This document shows, in pieces, positions 34,735 through 44,676 of a stretch of 64,000 nucleotides of DNA. The position numbers and the translations under genes are program-made. The stretch's first letter is position 1, and every line of letters begins with the position of its first letter. Location: assembly GCA_965214055.1 (NCBI GenBank), contig OZ243931.1, positions 2,170,001 through 2,234,000 on the forward strand, read 5' to 3'. Under the pieces are notes generated by a model. It saw nothing but the letters and a program-made list of their open reading frames with translations, did no database searches and was not told where the DNA came from. Source of the stretch: WTGA01 sp965214055. Its GTDB lineage: Bacteria; Pseudomonadota; Gammaproteobacteria; Arenicellales; Poriferihabitantaceae.

Positions 34735-36539
34735 TGGGACTGTTGTTGGTGGTGGGCGGCCATTCGGTGAGCCGGGGGGAATCGGCACCCCCCGGGTTGG
34801 AGAATGAACGCCAGCGGCTGTTCAGTATGGAACTGCAACGGGTTCGTATTTTGATCAAGGCCAATGTGCTGGATCTGGCACAGTCCATTCTGGAAAACCA
34901 CGGGCCTCCAATGCAGCCTACCCAGGAATGGTTTGACTGGGAGCGCCAGATATGGGCGCTCTACAAGACCAGGGAGTACTGGGAGAGTTTGTATGACCGG
35001 ACCCGGCAGGTTCCTGCAGATTTCCCGGCGGCGATCCGAACCGAGGCAGATATCCTGGCTGTCACCGCGTTCAATCAGTTGAAACAGGGGAAACGGGCGC
35101 GGGCGCTTCTGCGCAGGCATCTCCTGTCCAGCGGTATTTCCGAATTTGTAAAAAGAAAGCTACGAAAAATGCTTGTCGAAAGTTATCTGGCCGATGATTT
35201 GCTGTACGAAGCCAGTGTCGCCATGCGAAATTATCAACTGGATTATCGTTCTCAGGAAGAAGACTGGCTCTTGTTGAGTGCTCGGATTTTACTGAAACTG
35301 GGGGATGCGGATGCCGCCGTGAATCTTCTCGCCCCACTGGACCAGCCCGCCTCCAGGCTCCTTCGGATTTATGCCCGTCTGAGCAACGGTTCAATGACAC
35401 CGGAACAGGCGATCGTGCGGGCGAAATCCCTCCTGGCAGAGGTGCAGTCAGAACTGGTACCGTCGAAACGGATGATTGGCGAGATCCTGTCCGTGATTGC
35501 TTTTGCGACGGACGATCTGGGAAAACCGGATTTGAGTGTTGAAGCCCTGGAGCAGTTCATGGCGACGACTGGCCGTTTTCCAGAACAGAAGTCCTGGAAT
35601 GATCTTTATCCCCGCTACCACAGCACGGACCTGGTGAACGCATACCAGGCAGTCGCGCTGGAAGAGGCAAATCGGTCAGGATTGCTGGTGGGGGACCATG
35701 TTCAACTGCTCCAGCACGCCGTCCATCTCCCCCCGGACCTGCTGACACGAAAAAAATCAATATATGGCTACCTCATCGACACCGTTTCCGGTCCAGGCCC
35801 CGGGCTGGAACTGAATGATCTGTATGTTGACACCCTGATCCAGTCAGACAGGACGGAAATTGTCTCCTGGCTGTATGGGGTAGGAAAGCCGTTTGGGGAG
35901 TTGCGGATAGGGGGGGATACCGGCCTTGAACTCTCAAACCTTGCGCTGGGAAAAGGGGATGTTCAACTCGCGGCGATGGTCAACCAGCGGTTAACAGAGA
36001 TCCCACAGAAGATATCCATGCCGGATTGGCTGTTACACCGATCAAGGGTTTCCATTATTGCGGGGAACTACGAACAGGGTTCCCGGGACTTGAAAACATT
36101 GATTGCATCGTATGACAGGCTGACCCAGGAGAAAACCGATCAAATATTGCAGCCCATATTCGATCTGCAGGCTATACAGCAGCATGAGCTGGCCCTTGAA
36201 CTGCTTCTTGAGGTCGACAGGCGTACGACTTCGGTGAGGCAAAAGCGAGAGGTTTCCTATTGGATTGCACAGTCCTACCAGGCCACCCGGCAATTTACCA
36301 GGGCGGCGGATTACTATCTGTATTCAGCATTGCAAAAGGGCAATGGATTTGATGAATGGGGGAAGGCAGCGCGATTTCAGGCCGCCGAATCCCTGCTTTC
36401 TGCAAAGCATGTTTCAGATTCCCGGGCAATTTTCGAAGACCTGCTGAAGCGAACAACGGACGAAAATCGAAAGGTGCAGCTCAGGCAGAAATTACAGGGG
36501 GTTTGGTTGCTCGAATCGAACCAGGCCAGAACGCAATAG
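34719..36539 (+). CDS. exported helical-repeat (TPR-like) protein of unknown function
   Basis: From ATG 34719 the protein has 606 residues. It starts with a signal peptide (ARFLLGLLLVVGGHSVSRGE) and is otherwise alpha-helical with TPR-like pairs, for example DLAQSILENHG, KQGKRARALLRRHLL, LKLGDADAAVNLLAPL, LGKPDLSVEALEQFM, QHELALELLLEVDRR and ATRQFTRAADYYLYSAL. This suggests a periplasmic scaffold. I do not recognise a named family. A TTG at 34686 would add eleven residues ahead of the signal sequence and before the terminator hairpin. Readthrough of that hairpin, or a start inside it, is needed for expression with rplS. It is followed by xerD after 11 bp. Confidence 0.75.
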   Translation: MARFLLGLLLVVGGHSVSRGESAPPGLENERQRLFSMELQRVRILIKANVLDLAQSILENHGPPMQPTQEWFDWERQIWALYKTREYWESLYDRTRQVPADFPAAIRTEADILAVTAFNQLKQGKRARALLRRHLLSSGISEFVKRKLRKMLVESYLADDLLYEASVAMRNYQLDYRSQEEDWLLLSARILLKLGDADAAVNLLAPLDQPASRLLRIYARLSNGSMTPEQAIVRAKSLLAEVQSELVPSKRMIGEILSVIAFATDDLGKPDLSVEALEQFMATTGRFPEQKSWNDLYPRYHSTDLVNAYQAVALEEANRSGLLVGDHVQLLQHAVHLPPDLLTRKKSIYGYLIDTVSGPGPGLELNDLYVDTLIQSDRTEIVSWLYGVGKPFGELRIGGDTGLELSNLALGKGDVQLAAMVNQRLTEIPQKISMPDWLLHRSRVSIIAGNYEQGSRDLKTLIASYDRLTQEKTDQILQPIFDLQAIQQHELALELLLEVDRRTTSVRQKREVSYWIAQSYQATRQFTRAADYYLYSALQKGNGFDEWGKAARFQAAESLLSAKHVSDSRAIFEDLLKRTTDENRKVQLRQKLQGVWLLESNQARTQ

Positions 36540-36550
36540 GTCAGGGTCAT

Positions 36551-37462
36551 TTGGAAACAGAAAAGGAGCCGGAAGTACCTGCCCCGCCGGTCATTGACCG
36601 GTTTCTGGATTTTATCTGGATGGAGTCCGGGCTGAGCGACAACACCCTGTCTGCATACCGGACGGATCTGATGCAGTTTTTCAACTGGGCGGGAATCCAG
36701 GAGCCGGGTTCCCGGGAGATTGGGCCTGAGCTGATTTCAGACTATATTTCATACAGGGCAATCACCTACTCGAATCGCAGTGCGGCCAGGTCGTTGTCAA
36801 CACTCAGGCGATTTTTTCGCTACCTGGTCCAGGAAAACAAACTGGATCATGATCCCTGTGCTAATATAGTGTCCCCGGGGGTTGGAAAATCCCTGCCCAA
36901 GACGCTGTCCGAGGAGGAGGTTGGGAAGTTGCTGATGGCTCCGGATACCGGGACTTCACTCGGCCTCAGGGACCGGGCGATGATGGAGGTACTGTATGCG
37001 ACGGGGATGCGTGTATCGGAACTGGTTGGGCTGCCAATGAGCGATATTGATACCACTCTGGGGGCCTGCCGAATTATCGGCAAGGGAAACAAGGAGAGAA
37101 TCGTGCCGTTGGGGGAGGACGCCAGTGACTGGGTGACCCGATACCTGAAGGAGTCCAGACCTGATATACTCGGTGATATGCAAAGCAGTGCCGTGTTCGT
37201 TAGCAAGCGGGGGACGGCAATGAGCCGTCAGGGATATTGGCAAAACCTGAAGCGGTATGCAGTGTTGGCGGGTATCAGCAGCTCCTTGTCGCCACACACA
37301 CTCAGGCACGCATTTGCAACCCATTTGCTGAACAACGGTGCGGATTTGCGGAGTGTACAGATGCTGTTGGGTCATTCCAGTTTGTCGACAACCCAGATTT
37401 ATACGTACGTTGCCCAGGCCCGGCTGAAAAACATTCATTCCATCCATCATCCCCGGGGGTAA
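36551..37462 (+). CDS. xerD: site-specific tyrosine recombinase XerD
   Basis: XerD, with XerC, resolves chromosome dimers at dif. The 303-residue product has the SAM-like N-terminal domain (FLDFIWMESGLSDNTLSAYR) and the catalytic domain: ATGMRVSEL (first Arg), the beta-hairpin lysine in GKGNKERIVPL, SPHTLRHAFATHLL (HxxR), LLGHSSLSTTQIYTYV (His and the nucleophilic Tyr). The start must be inferred: TTG 36551 gives the usual length (E. coli 298); the open frame continues back into the preceding gene, but that part is not XerD-like. Confidence 0.95.
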   Translation: METEKEPEVPAPPVIDRFLDFIWMESGLSDNTLSAYRTDLMQFFNWAGIQEPGSREIGPELISDYISYRAITYSNRSAARSLSTLRRFFRYLVQENKLDHDPCANIVSPGVGKSLPKTLSEEEVGKLLMAPDTGTSLGLRDRAMMEVLYATGMRVSELVGLPMSDIDTTLGACRIIGKGNKERIVPLGEDASDWVTRYLKESRPDILGDMQSSAVFVSKRGTAMSRQGYWQNLKRYAVLAGISSSLSPHTLRHAFATHLLNNGADLRSVQMLLGHSSLSTTQIYTYVAQARLKNIHSIHHPRG

Positions 37463-37481
37463 ACAGTTCTTTCTTTGAAAG

Positions 37482-37886
37482 ATGATCGAAAGTTTGCATA
37501 TACCGACGAACGGGCCGGGCCTGGTTGAAATTACGGACCCGGTACAGGACCTGGTGTCGAGGCGCAGCAACCGGGATGGTCTGTGCACATTGTTTCTGCA
37601 ACACACTTCGGCGAGCCTGTTGATTCAGGAAAATGCGGACCCCACTGCCCGAAGCGACCTGGAAAACTGGCTGAACAGGCTGGTACCGGAAAATGATCCA
37701 TTGTATTCCCATACCCTGGAAGGCCCGGATGACATGCCGGCCCATATCAAGGCCATGTTGACGGAAAGCTCTCTGTCGATTCCGGTAGAGAATTTTACAC
37801 TGTGCCTGGGAACCTGGCAGGGGATATTTGTTTTTGAGCATCGCCGGGGTGCCCACACCAGGCGGTTGAAAATCCATTTCTCCTGA
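37482..37886 (+). CDS. yjbQ: YjbQ/UPF0047 family protein
   Basis: A 134-residue member of the YjbQ family, small trimeric proteins with weak thiamine-phosphate synthase activity in E. coli; true role unsettled. Conserved parts: GLCTLFLQHTSASLLIQENAD (as LFLQHTSASLLIQENAD), DMPAHIKAMLTESSLSIPV, LGTWQGIFVFEHR. The His, Asp and Glu metal-site residues lie in these motifs. It sits 19 bp after xerD and ahead of relA. Confidence 0.93.
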   Translation: MIESLHIPTNGPGLVEITDPVQDLVSRRSNRDGLCTLFLQHTSASLLIQENADPTARSDLENWLNRLVPENDPLYSHTLEGPDDMPAHIKAMLTESSLSIPVENFTLCLGTWQGIFVFEHRRGAHTRRLKIHFS

Positions 37887-37922
37887 AGATGGTTCGGGTA
37901 TTCAGGTAAAACCGGGAAACAC

Positions 37923-40067
37923 ATGTCCTTGATTCAAAACGTTTGGGAAAGTTCCATGTTTGAGCAGGGTATTGTTCTGCTGGAATCCGTCTGTCCAGAA
38001 TGTGTGGAGAAGACCAGGGAGTCCGAGGCTGGATTGATGGCGATGTTCGCTGGACTGGGCCTGGATGCCGACGCACAAATGACAGGCATTCTTCATGCGG
38101 GGTTGTCCAGTCTCCGGGAGCGCAGGCCCTTGTCGAATGCCCAGGAACGGTTGATTGAGGAAAATTTGAGCAGCAAGGCCTATGAACTGTATCGTAAAGT
38201 CAGCCGGCTTGACCAGTTGTCCGCACTGCTGATCCGCAACACTGCCGGAAAAGCAAGGCATCACTCCAGTGATGAAAATATTCGCAGAATGCTGATTTCC
38301 ATGGTGGATGATGCGCGGGTGGTGGTCATCGGCCTTGCCATCCAGGTTCACAGGCTAAGGTCATTGCACTATCACGAAGAACCTTTTCGAAAAATCCAGG
38401 CGCGGTTGACCCAGCGGGTCTATGCCCCGTTGGCCAATCGACTGGGGCTTTGGGATTTGAAATGGGAAATGGAGGATCTTGCATTTCGATACCAGAATCC
38501 GGAAACCTATCGGTTGCTGGCATCCGAACTGAACGAAAAAAGAAATGTTCGTGAATCCTATATCCAGTCCTTCATCGACCAGTTGTCCTCCCTGCTTCAC
38601 AGGGCCAATATTGACGCGGAAATACATGGTCGGCCGAAGCATATATTCAGCATCTGGAAAAAAATGCAGGGCAAGCATCTTGAATTCAAGGACATATGGG
38701 ATATCCACGCCGTCCGGATTCTGGTCGACGATGTCGAGACCTGTTATGCCTCGCTGAATGTTGTCAATACAAATTGGCAGCACTATCCGTCCGAATTCGT
38801 GGATTATATCGCGACACCCAAGCGCAACGGTTACCAATCAATCCATGTAGTGATTGCGGCACCGGAAAACAAAACCATGGAAGTGCAGATACGGACCCAT
38901 GAAATGCACAGGGAGAGCGAACTGGGGTATGCCGCGCACTGGCGTTACAAGGAAAACGCGGAACAGGACAGCAATATCGATTCGAAAGTGGTCTGGTTGA
39001 GGCAATTGCTGGAATGGAAGGACGAGGTATTGGCCTCGGCGGAGGATGAAAAAACCGAAGAAGGCCATCTGGAGCATGATGCCAGAGTATTTGTTTTCAC
39101 CCCAAAAGGGTCTGTGATCGATCTTCCCAACGGATCGACGCCCATTGATTTTGCCTATGCCATCCATACGGAAGTCGGACATCGTACCCGGGGGGCCTAT
39201 GTCAACGGGAAAATGGTCTCTCTGAATACCAGACTGGTAACGGGTGATCAGGTCCAGATTCAGATGGTGAAGCAGGGGGGGCCAAGCAGGGACTGGATCA
39301 GGGATGAAAACGGCTATGTCTGCTCCAGCAGGGCGAGAAGCCGAATACAGCACTGGTTCAAGCACAATGATTTTGAGCACTATTTGTCTCAGGGCAGAAA
39401 TATGCTCGATCGGGAACTGCGGCGGTTGGGTATGGAAGAACTGTCCTATGAAAAAATAAACCAGCATACCCATTATCAAACCACGAATGACCTGCTTGCC
39501 GCCATCGGGTCCAATGACTATAAACTGTCCAAGGCGCTTTACCCCTTCAGGGAAAACCAGGCCGACGGGGCAGATGCGCTTGTTCCCAGTACCCGGCTTT
39601 CAAAGACCGGCCAGCGCAAAAGTGACCTGACCGTTCTTGGAGTTGGCAACCTGCTGACCAGCATTGCCAGTTGTTGCCAACCGGTGCCGGGAGACCGCAT
39701 TGTGGGGTACATTACTGCGGGACGGGGAATCACCATTCACCGAAAAAACTGTATCAATGTCAGAAATCTTGACAAGAGACTCCTGGACCGTCTGATTGAC
39801 GTGAGCTGGAACAGTGATGGGTATTCATCCTATACACTCAGTCTCAGGGCCACCGCTTACCACCGGGCAGGACTGTTGCATGACATTTCCGAGGTGATCA
39901 AATCAAACAAGATCGAGGTTCTGAAAGTGAACATGGAAACCGATGACGAGCAGATTACGAGGATCGTATTACAGCTCGAAGTCCCGGATTCCCTGAGGCC
40001 CAAGCAGGTATTGAATCGCCTGAATACGGTCCGGAATGTTTTCTCTGTGAGCAGGATGCATTCCTGA
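37923..40067 (+). CDS. relA: (p)ppGpp synthetase, RelA type
   Basis: RelA makes (p)ppGpp on ribosomes with uncharged tRNA. The 714-residue protein has a degenerate HD region (no HD..ED motif in residues 35-180, so no hydrolase is expected), the synthetase domain (RPKHIFSIWKKM, DIWDIHAVRILV, NGYQSIHVVI, EVQIRTHEMHRESELGYAAH), TGS (VFTPKGSVIDLPNGSTPIDFA as VFTPKGSVIDLP), a zinc-finger-like CC segment (ASCCQPVPGDRIVGY) and an ACT domain. The synthetase-type motif is EFVD where RelA usually has EFDD, while bifunctional SpoT/Rel has RFKD; the acidic Glu still indicates a RelA-type enzyme. Confidence 0.96.
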   Translation: MSLIQNVWESSMFEQGIVLLESVCPECVEKTRESEAGLMAMFAGLGLDADAQMTGILHAGLSSLRERRPLSNAQERLIEENLSSKAYELYRKVSRLDQLSALLIRNTAGKARHHSSDENIRRMLISMVDDARVVVIGLAIQVHRLRSLHYHEEPFRKIQARLTQRVYAPLANRLGLWDLKWEMEDLAFRYQNPETYRLLASELNEKRNVRESYIQSFIDQLSSLLHRANIDAEIHGRPKHIFSIWKKMQGKHLEFKDIWDIHAVRILVDDVETCYASLNVVNTNWQHYPSEFVDYIATPKRNGYQSIHVVIAAPENKTMEVQIRTHEMHRESELGYAAHWRYKENAEQDSNIDSKVVWLRQLLEWKDEVLASAEDEKTEEGHLEHDARVFVFTPKGSVIDLPNGSTPIDFAYAIHTEVGHRTRGAYVNGKMVSLNTRLVTGDQVQIQMVKQGGPSRDWIRDENGYVCSSRARSRIQHWFKHNDFEHYLSQGRNMLDRELRRLGMEELSYEKINQHTHYQTTNDLLAAIGSNDYKLSKALYPFRENQADGADALVPSTRLSKTGQRKSDLTVLGVGNLLTSIASCCQPVPGDRIVGYITAGRGITIHRKNCINVRNLDKRLLDRLIDVSWNSDGYSSYTLSLRATAYHRAGLLHDISEVIKSNKIEVLKVNMETDDEQITRIVLQLEVPDSLRPKQVLNRLNTVRNVFSVSRMHS

Positions 40068-40148
40068 TCAATCGGCCCGACCATTTCATTTCACATCAAT
40101 CCGGGCGGTTTGTGAAAGTGCCCCGGGACCACGATCCGGGACCGCCTT

Positions 40149-43064
40149 TCATTGCGCCTGATACGTCAGGAGCGGGTCTGGCGACGACCGGTCCATGCGG
40201 TGGATTTTGTGGATGGTGTTGAGGGCCGGCAGCAGATGCTGGCCGGTGAATGAATGTTTTGTCCCGGCAATCTGTTCGGGAGTCCCGGCCGCCACAATTT
40301 CTCCGCCTCCGTCGCCGCCTTCCGGCCCCAGGTCAATGACCCAGTCCGCAGTTTTAATGACATCCAGATTGTGTTCGATGACGAGTACGGTGTTGCCATG
40401 GTCGCGCAGACGATGAAGGACGCTCAGTAGCTGTTTGATATCGTGGAAGTGCAGTCCGGTTGTCGGTTCATCCAGTACGTACAAGGTCCGTCCCGTATCC
40501 CTTTTTGAAAGCTCCCGGGACAGTTTTACTCGCTGTGCCTCTCCGCCGGACAGGGTGATGGCGCTTTGCCCCAATGTGATGTACCCGAGACCGACATCCA
40601 TCAGGGTGTCTATTTTCCGCCGGATGACCGGAATTGCAGAGAAAAAGACAGCGCTTTCTTCAATGGTCATTTGCAGCACTTCGCTGATGTTTTTTCCCTT
40701 GTACCGGATATCCAGGGTCTCGCGATTATAGCGGTCACTCTTGCAGACATCGCAGGGAACATACATGTCCGGCAGGAAGTGCATTTCCACCCGGATCATT
40801 CCATCGCCCTGGCAGGCCTCACATCTTCCCCCCTTGACATTGAAAGAAAATCGGCCGGGTTTGTACCCTCTGGCCCTCGATTCCGGGGTATTGGAAAACA
40901 AGTCCCTGATAGGTGTAAACAGTCCGGTATAGGTGGCGGGATTTGATCTGGGGGTTCTGCCGATTGGGCTTTGGTCGATGGAGATGATTTTATCAAAATA
41001 ATCCAGCCCATGGATGGACTGGTATGGGTGGGGCTTGTCACGCCGCAGGTTGAGCTTCTCTGCCACGGCAGGATAAAGCGTTCCATTGATCAGTGTGGAT
41101 TTTCCGGAACCGGAAACTCCGGTGATACAGGTGAATAGCCCAACCGGAATTTCAGCGTTGATATCCCGGAGGTTGTTGCCGCATGCCCCGAAAATCTTCA
41201 GGGCCCGTTTTGCACTTCGCTTGACGCGGGTTTCCGGTACGTCAATGCGTTCTTTCCCGCTCAGGTACCGCCCGGTAATGGAAGACTCACTCTGGCATAT
41301 TTTCAGCGGTATACCCTGGGCAACAATTTTCCCGCCATGTTTTCCAGCCCCGGGTCCAATATCCACGACATGATCGGCATTGCGAATGGCCTCTTCGTCA
41401 TGCTCGACAACAATGACGGTATTTCCAAGGTCCCGGAGATGAAACAGGGTTTTCAGCAATCGGGCGTTGTCACGCTGATGCAGTCCGATAGACGGTTCAT
41501 CCAAAACGTACATGACCCCAACCAGGCCGGACCCGATCTGGGAAGCAAGACGGATTCGTTGGGCTTCTCCGCCGGACAGTGTTTCGGCGGAACGGGCAAG
41601 AGAGAGATAGTTCAATCCGACATTGATCAGGAATCTGAGCCGGGCCTTGATTTCCAATACGATTTTTTCAGCAATCTCGGCCCGGCGCCCCGTCAACTCC
41701 ATACAATCGAAAAATTCCAGGGTCCTGTCAATGGGCAGGCTGGTCAGTCCCTGTATGGTTTCTTCCTGAATGAAGACATTTCGCGCAGACTGCTTCAGTC
41801 TGCTCCCGTTGCAACTGCTGCAAACCGCGCTGCTCATGTATTTTGCCAGTACCTCCCGGGCTATCGAAGAATCGGTTTCGCGATATCGGCGATGATAGTT
41901 GTTGATCACTCCTTCGAATTGATGTTTTTTTTCAAATCGCCTGCCTGGGCGTTGGTAGACGAAATCAATGTATTCGTCCCCGCTGCCATAAAAGATGATG
42001 TTCTGGTGCTCCTTTGACAGGTTTTCAAAGGGTGTGTTGATATCGAAGCCATAGTGTTTGGCAACCCCGGTGAGCTGGGAGTAATAGTACGAGCTTCTCC
42101 GCTCCCATCCGGGCAGTGCGCCTTCGGAAAGGGAAAGCCCGGGATGCTGGACCATGCGCTCAGGATCAAAAAACTGGCGGACACCGAGACCGTCGCATCC
42201 CTCACAGGCACCGGCGGGATTATTGAAAGAAAACAACCTGGGTTCCAGTTTATCCAGACTGTATCCGCAAAATGGGCAGGAAAATTTACTGGAAAACAAC
42301 AGCGTGCTGGTCAATTCTCTGTTTTCATCCAGTATGCCAATTTTTGCGGTTCCATCGGCAAGTGCCAAAGCGGTTTCAAAGGATTCTGACAACCGTTGCT
42401 GATTGTTTGGGTTTACAACCAGCCGATCAACGATGACATCAATGCTGTGTTTGGAATTCTTGTCCAGTTTGGGCGTATCCCCCAACTCGGTGACGTCTCC
42501 GTCAATAATTGCCCGGATGAAACCCTGGGAATGCAGTTCTCCGAGCATCTGCAGAAATTCACCTTTGCGATGATCCACCATGGGTGCAAGCAGCATGATT
42601 CCTGTCCCCTCTGGCTGAGTCATCACCTGGTCCACCATCTGGCTGACTGTCTGGGCTTCCAGGGTCACACGATGTTCGGGGCATCTCGGGTCGCCAATAC
42701 GGGCGAACAGCAATCTTATATAATCATATACTTCGGTGACCGTACCGACTGTGGACCGGGGATTGTGCGAAGAAGATTTTTGCTCAATACTGATCGCAGG
42801 AGACAATCCCTCGATCATGTCAACATCCGGTTTTTCCATCATGGAAAGGAACTGGCGGGCATATGTCGACAGGGATTCGACATAGCGACGCTGGCCTTCA
42901 GCATAAATGGTGTCAAAAGCCAATGAAGACTTTCCGGACCCGGACAGGCCGGTTATGACGATTAATCGGTCTCTTGGAAGGTCCAGATCAATGGATTGCA
43001 GGTTGTGGGTTCTGGCCCCCCGTATCTGGATAGCGTTTGTGGTCACAAGAAAGCAAATGAACAA
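40149..43064 (-). CDS. uvrA: excinuclease ABC subunit A
   Basis: UvrA is the DNA-damage sensor of nucleotide excision repair. The 971-residue protein has two ABC ATPase halves: Walker A GLSGSGKSS and GVSGSGKST, signatures LSGGEAQRIRL and LSGGEAQRVKL, and zinc-binding cysteines in CPFCGYSL...CEGCDGLG and CEACQGDG...CDVCKSDRYN. The start is uncertain: TTG 43064 or GTG 43046, the latter giving the usual short N-terminus before IQIRGARTHNL. No LexA-type box is visible in the 165-bp divergent gap. Confidence 0.98.
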   Translation of the reverse strand: MFICFLVTTNAIQIRGARTHNLQSIDLDLPRDRLIVITGLSGSGKSSLAFDTIYAEGQRRYVESLSTYARQFLSMMEKPDVDMIEGLSPAISIEQKSSSHNPRSTVGTVTEVYDYIRLLFARIGDPRCPEHRVTLEAQTVSQMVDQVMTQPEGTGIMLLAPMVDHRKGEFLQMLGELHSQGFIRAIIDGDVTELGDTPKLDKNSKHSIDVIVDRLVVNPNNQQRLSESFETALALADGTAKIGILDENRELTSTLLFSSKFSCPFCGYSLDKLEPRLFSFNNPAGACEGCDGLGVRQFFDPERMVQHPGLSLSEGALPGWERRSSYYYSQLTGVAKHYGFDINTPFENLSKEHQNIIFYGSGDEYIDFVYQRPGRRFEKKHQFEGVINNYHRRYRETDSSIAREVLAKYMSSAVCSSCNGSRLKQSARNVFIQEETIQGLTSLPIDRTLEFFDCMELTGRRAEIAEKIVLEIKARLRFLINVGLNYLSLARSAETLSGGEAQRIRLASQIGSGLVGVMYVLDEPSIGLHQRDNARLLKTLFHLRDLGNTVIVVEHDEEAIRNADHVVDIGPGAGKHGGKIVAQGIPLKICQSESSITGRYLSGKERIDVPETRVKRSAKRALKIFGACGNNLRDINAEIPVGLFTCITGVSGSGKSTLINGTLYPAVAEKLNLRRDKPHPYQSIHGLDYFDKIISIDQSPIGRTPRSNPATYTGLFTPIRDLFSNTPESRARGYKPGRFSFNVKGGRCEACQGDGMIRVEMHFLPDMYVPCDVCKSDRYNRETLDIRYKGKNISEVLQMTIEESAVFFSAIPVIRRKIDTLMDVGLGYITLGQSAITLSGGEAQRVKLSRELSKRDTGRTLYVLDEPTTGLHFHDIKQLLSVLHRLRDHGNTVLVIEHNLDVIKTADWVIDLGPEGGDGGGEIVAAGTPEQIAGTKHSFTGQHLLPALNTIHKIHRMDRSSPDPLLTYQAQ

Positions 43065-43285
43065 AATAAACCTGATACTATACGCGTCTTTTCAGGGTAT
43101 CGACAACCCAAAAGATGTGGGAATTTAACATCCCGAAATACGGACAAAGATTGGGCTTGGATGGAACCCGGGACACGCATATTTGGAAATCGCCATTGAA
43201 TTCAGCTTGATCCGGTCATGGCTTCCCCGTGGGGTCGGGGGGAAAGTCCATCTTTCATTTTATTTTGTATAAAACGCAAATATCC

Positions 43286-44500
43286 GTGAGAACGTATCTC
43301 CCAACCAATCCATTTACATCCTCCGAACGAAAAGCGGTCTTTTCTCTGGCAGGCATTTATTTTCTCAGAATGTTCGGGGTTTTCATGATCCTGCCGGTAC
43401 TGAGCCTGTATGCGGAAAGGTTAAGCGGGGCTACCCCGTTTTTAATTGGCCTTACCCTGGGGGTCTACGGATTTACCCAGGCAGTATTCCAGATCCCGTT
43501 CGGCATGCTGTCCGACCGGTACAACCGAAAACACATCATTGCCATGGGGTTGATCATTTTTGGCATCGGCAGTGTGGTGGCGGCTCTGGCGGATTCCATG
43601 GCGGGGCTGGTAGCCGGCCGGGCGATCCAGGGGGCGGGGGCTATTTCCGCCGCAATTCTGGCACTCAATGCCGATCTGACAAGAAACGATCAACGTACAA
43701 AATCCATGGCCATTATCGGGATATCCATTGGTGTGGCTTTCATGGCTTCATTAATCCTGGCACCGGTCATTCAGGGATATATCGGGGTGCCCGGATTGTT
43801 CTGGATGGTCGCCGTGTTGTCTGTTTCCGCTGTTGTTATTCTCGCGAAAGTGGTTCCGGACGCTGGGCCGGCTGACCGACAGACCGGTGCAGCGCTGTCT
43901 TCCGGCCAGTTCAGGCGGTTGTTTGGCAATTCGCAGTTGCTGCAACTGAACCTTGGCATACTGATCTTGCATCTGGTTCTGACCGCGCTGTTTCTGTTAC
44001 TGCCTGCACTGTTCAGGGAGAAAAGCGGGTTTGCATTATCCGACCACTGGAAGCTGTATCTCGTTGTGCTGGCGGTCTCCGTGGTGGGGATGGCGCCGTT
44101 TGTGATGGCGGGTTCCAAAGAGCGATGGCTGAAGAGTGCCTATCGGGTTGCCATCGGCATTCTCTTGGTGGCCACCTGTGGGATGTTCTTTGCATACCAG
44201 TCTACATTGTTTGCCGTGATGGCTGCGGCCGCCCTGTTTTTCAGTGCCTTCAATGCACTGGAATCCCTATTGCCGTCCATCGTCTCCCAGATCGCACCTC
44301 GGAATCAACGGGGTGCGGCCATGGGAATTTACAATACTTTCCAGTTTGCCGGAATTTTTCTGGGTGGCGCGGGGGGCGGCTGGCTGAACGGCCAGTACGG
44401 GCATGTCGGGGTGCTGGTATTTTGTGTTCTGGCCATCACAGTCTGGATGGGGTTCACGATTGCCCTGGGTGGACTTCGTGGGACTTTCACCGCAGAATAA
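43286..44500 (+). CDS. major facilitator superfamily transporter, YajR-like
   Basis: A 12-helix MFS permease of about 404 residues. Motif A is clear (GMLSDRYNRKHIIAMG) after helix 2, and the start FSLAGIYFLRMFGVFMILPVL is like that of YajR-type drug:proton antiporters. The C-terminal YAM domain of E. coli YajR is lacking. GTG 43286 gives a normal short cytoplasmic N-terminus; GTG 43229 would add nineteen residues. The uvrA/MFS/ssb order is a common gammaproteobacterial arrangement. Substrate unknown. Confidence 0.88.
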   Translation: MRTYLPTNPFTSSERKAVFSLAGIYFLRMFGVFMILPVLSLYAERLSGATPFLIGLTLGVYGFTQAVFQIPFGMLSDRYNRKHIIAMGLIIFGIGSVVAALADSMAGLVAGRAIQGAGAISAAILALNADLTRNDQRTKSMAIIGISIGVAFMASLILAPVIQGYIGVPGLFWMVAVLSVSAVVILAKVVPDAGPADRQTGAALSSGQFRRLFGNSQLLQLNLGILILHLVLTALFLLLPALFREKSGFALSDHWKLYLVVLAVSVVGMAPFVMAGSKERWLKSAYRVAIGILLVATCGMFFAYQSTLFAVMAAAALFFSAFNALESLLPSIVSQIAPRNQRGAAMGIYNTFQFAGIFLGGAGGGWLNGQYGHVGVLVFCVLAITVWMGFTIALGGLRGTFTAE

Positions 44501-44676
44501 GTTCCAGCAATTGATCCGAATGTCTCGCAGAAACATGTGCTCATTGCTAGAATAGGGCACCCAAGGGAATTGGGAGGCACGAACAATGAATGGTGAAAAG
44601 CGGTTGACTGGAAGTGAATGAAGCACTCCGCAATGACATCGAACTGAATCAACGAATACAGACCTGGGGGGTTGAC

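Noticed and set aside
40068..40148. Bidirectional terminator between relA and uvrA
   Set aside because: GAAAG/CTTTC and CCCGG/CCGGG can pair but with uneven loops and no T-run; not strong enough to list.
43065..43285. LexA-type SOS box for uvrA
   Set aside because: The best CTG...CAG pair in the divergent gap is spaced 18 bases apart instead of 10, so it is not an SOS box.
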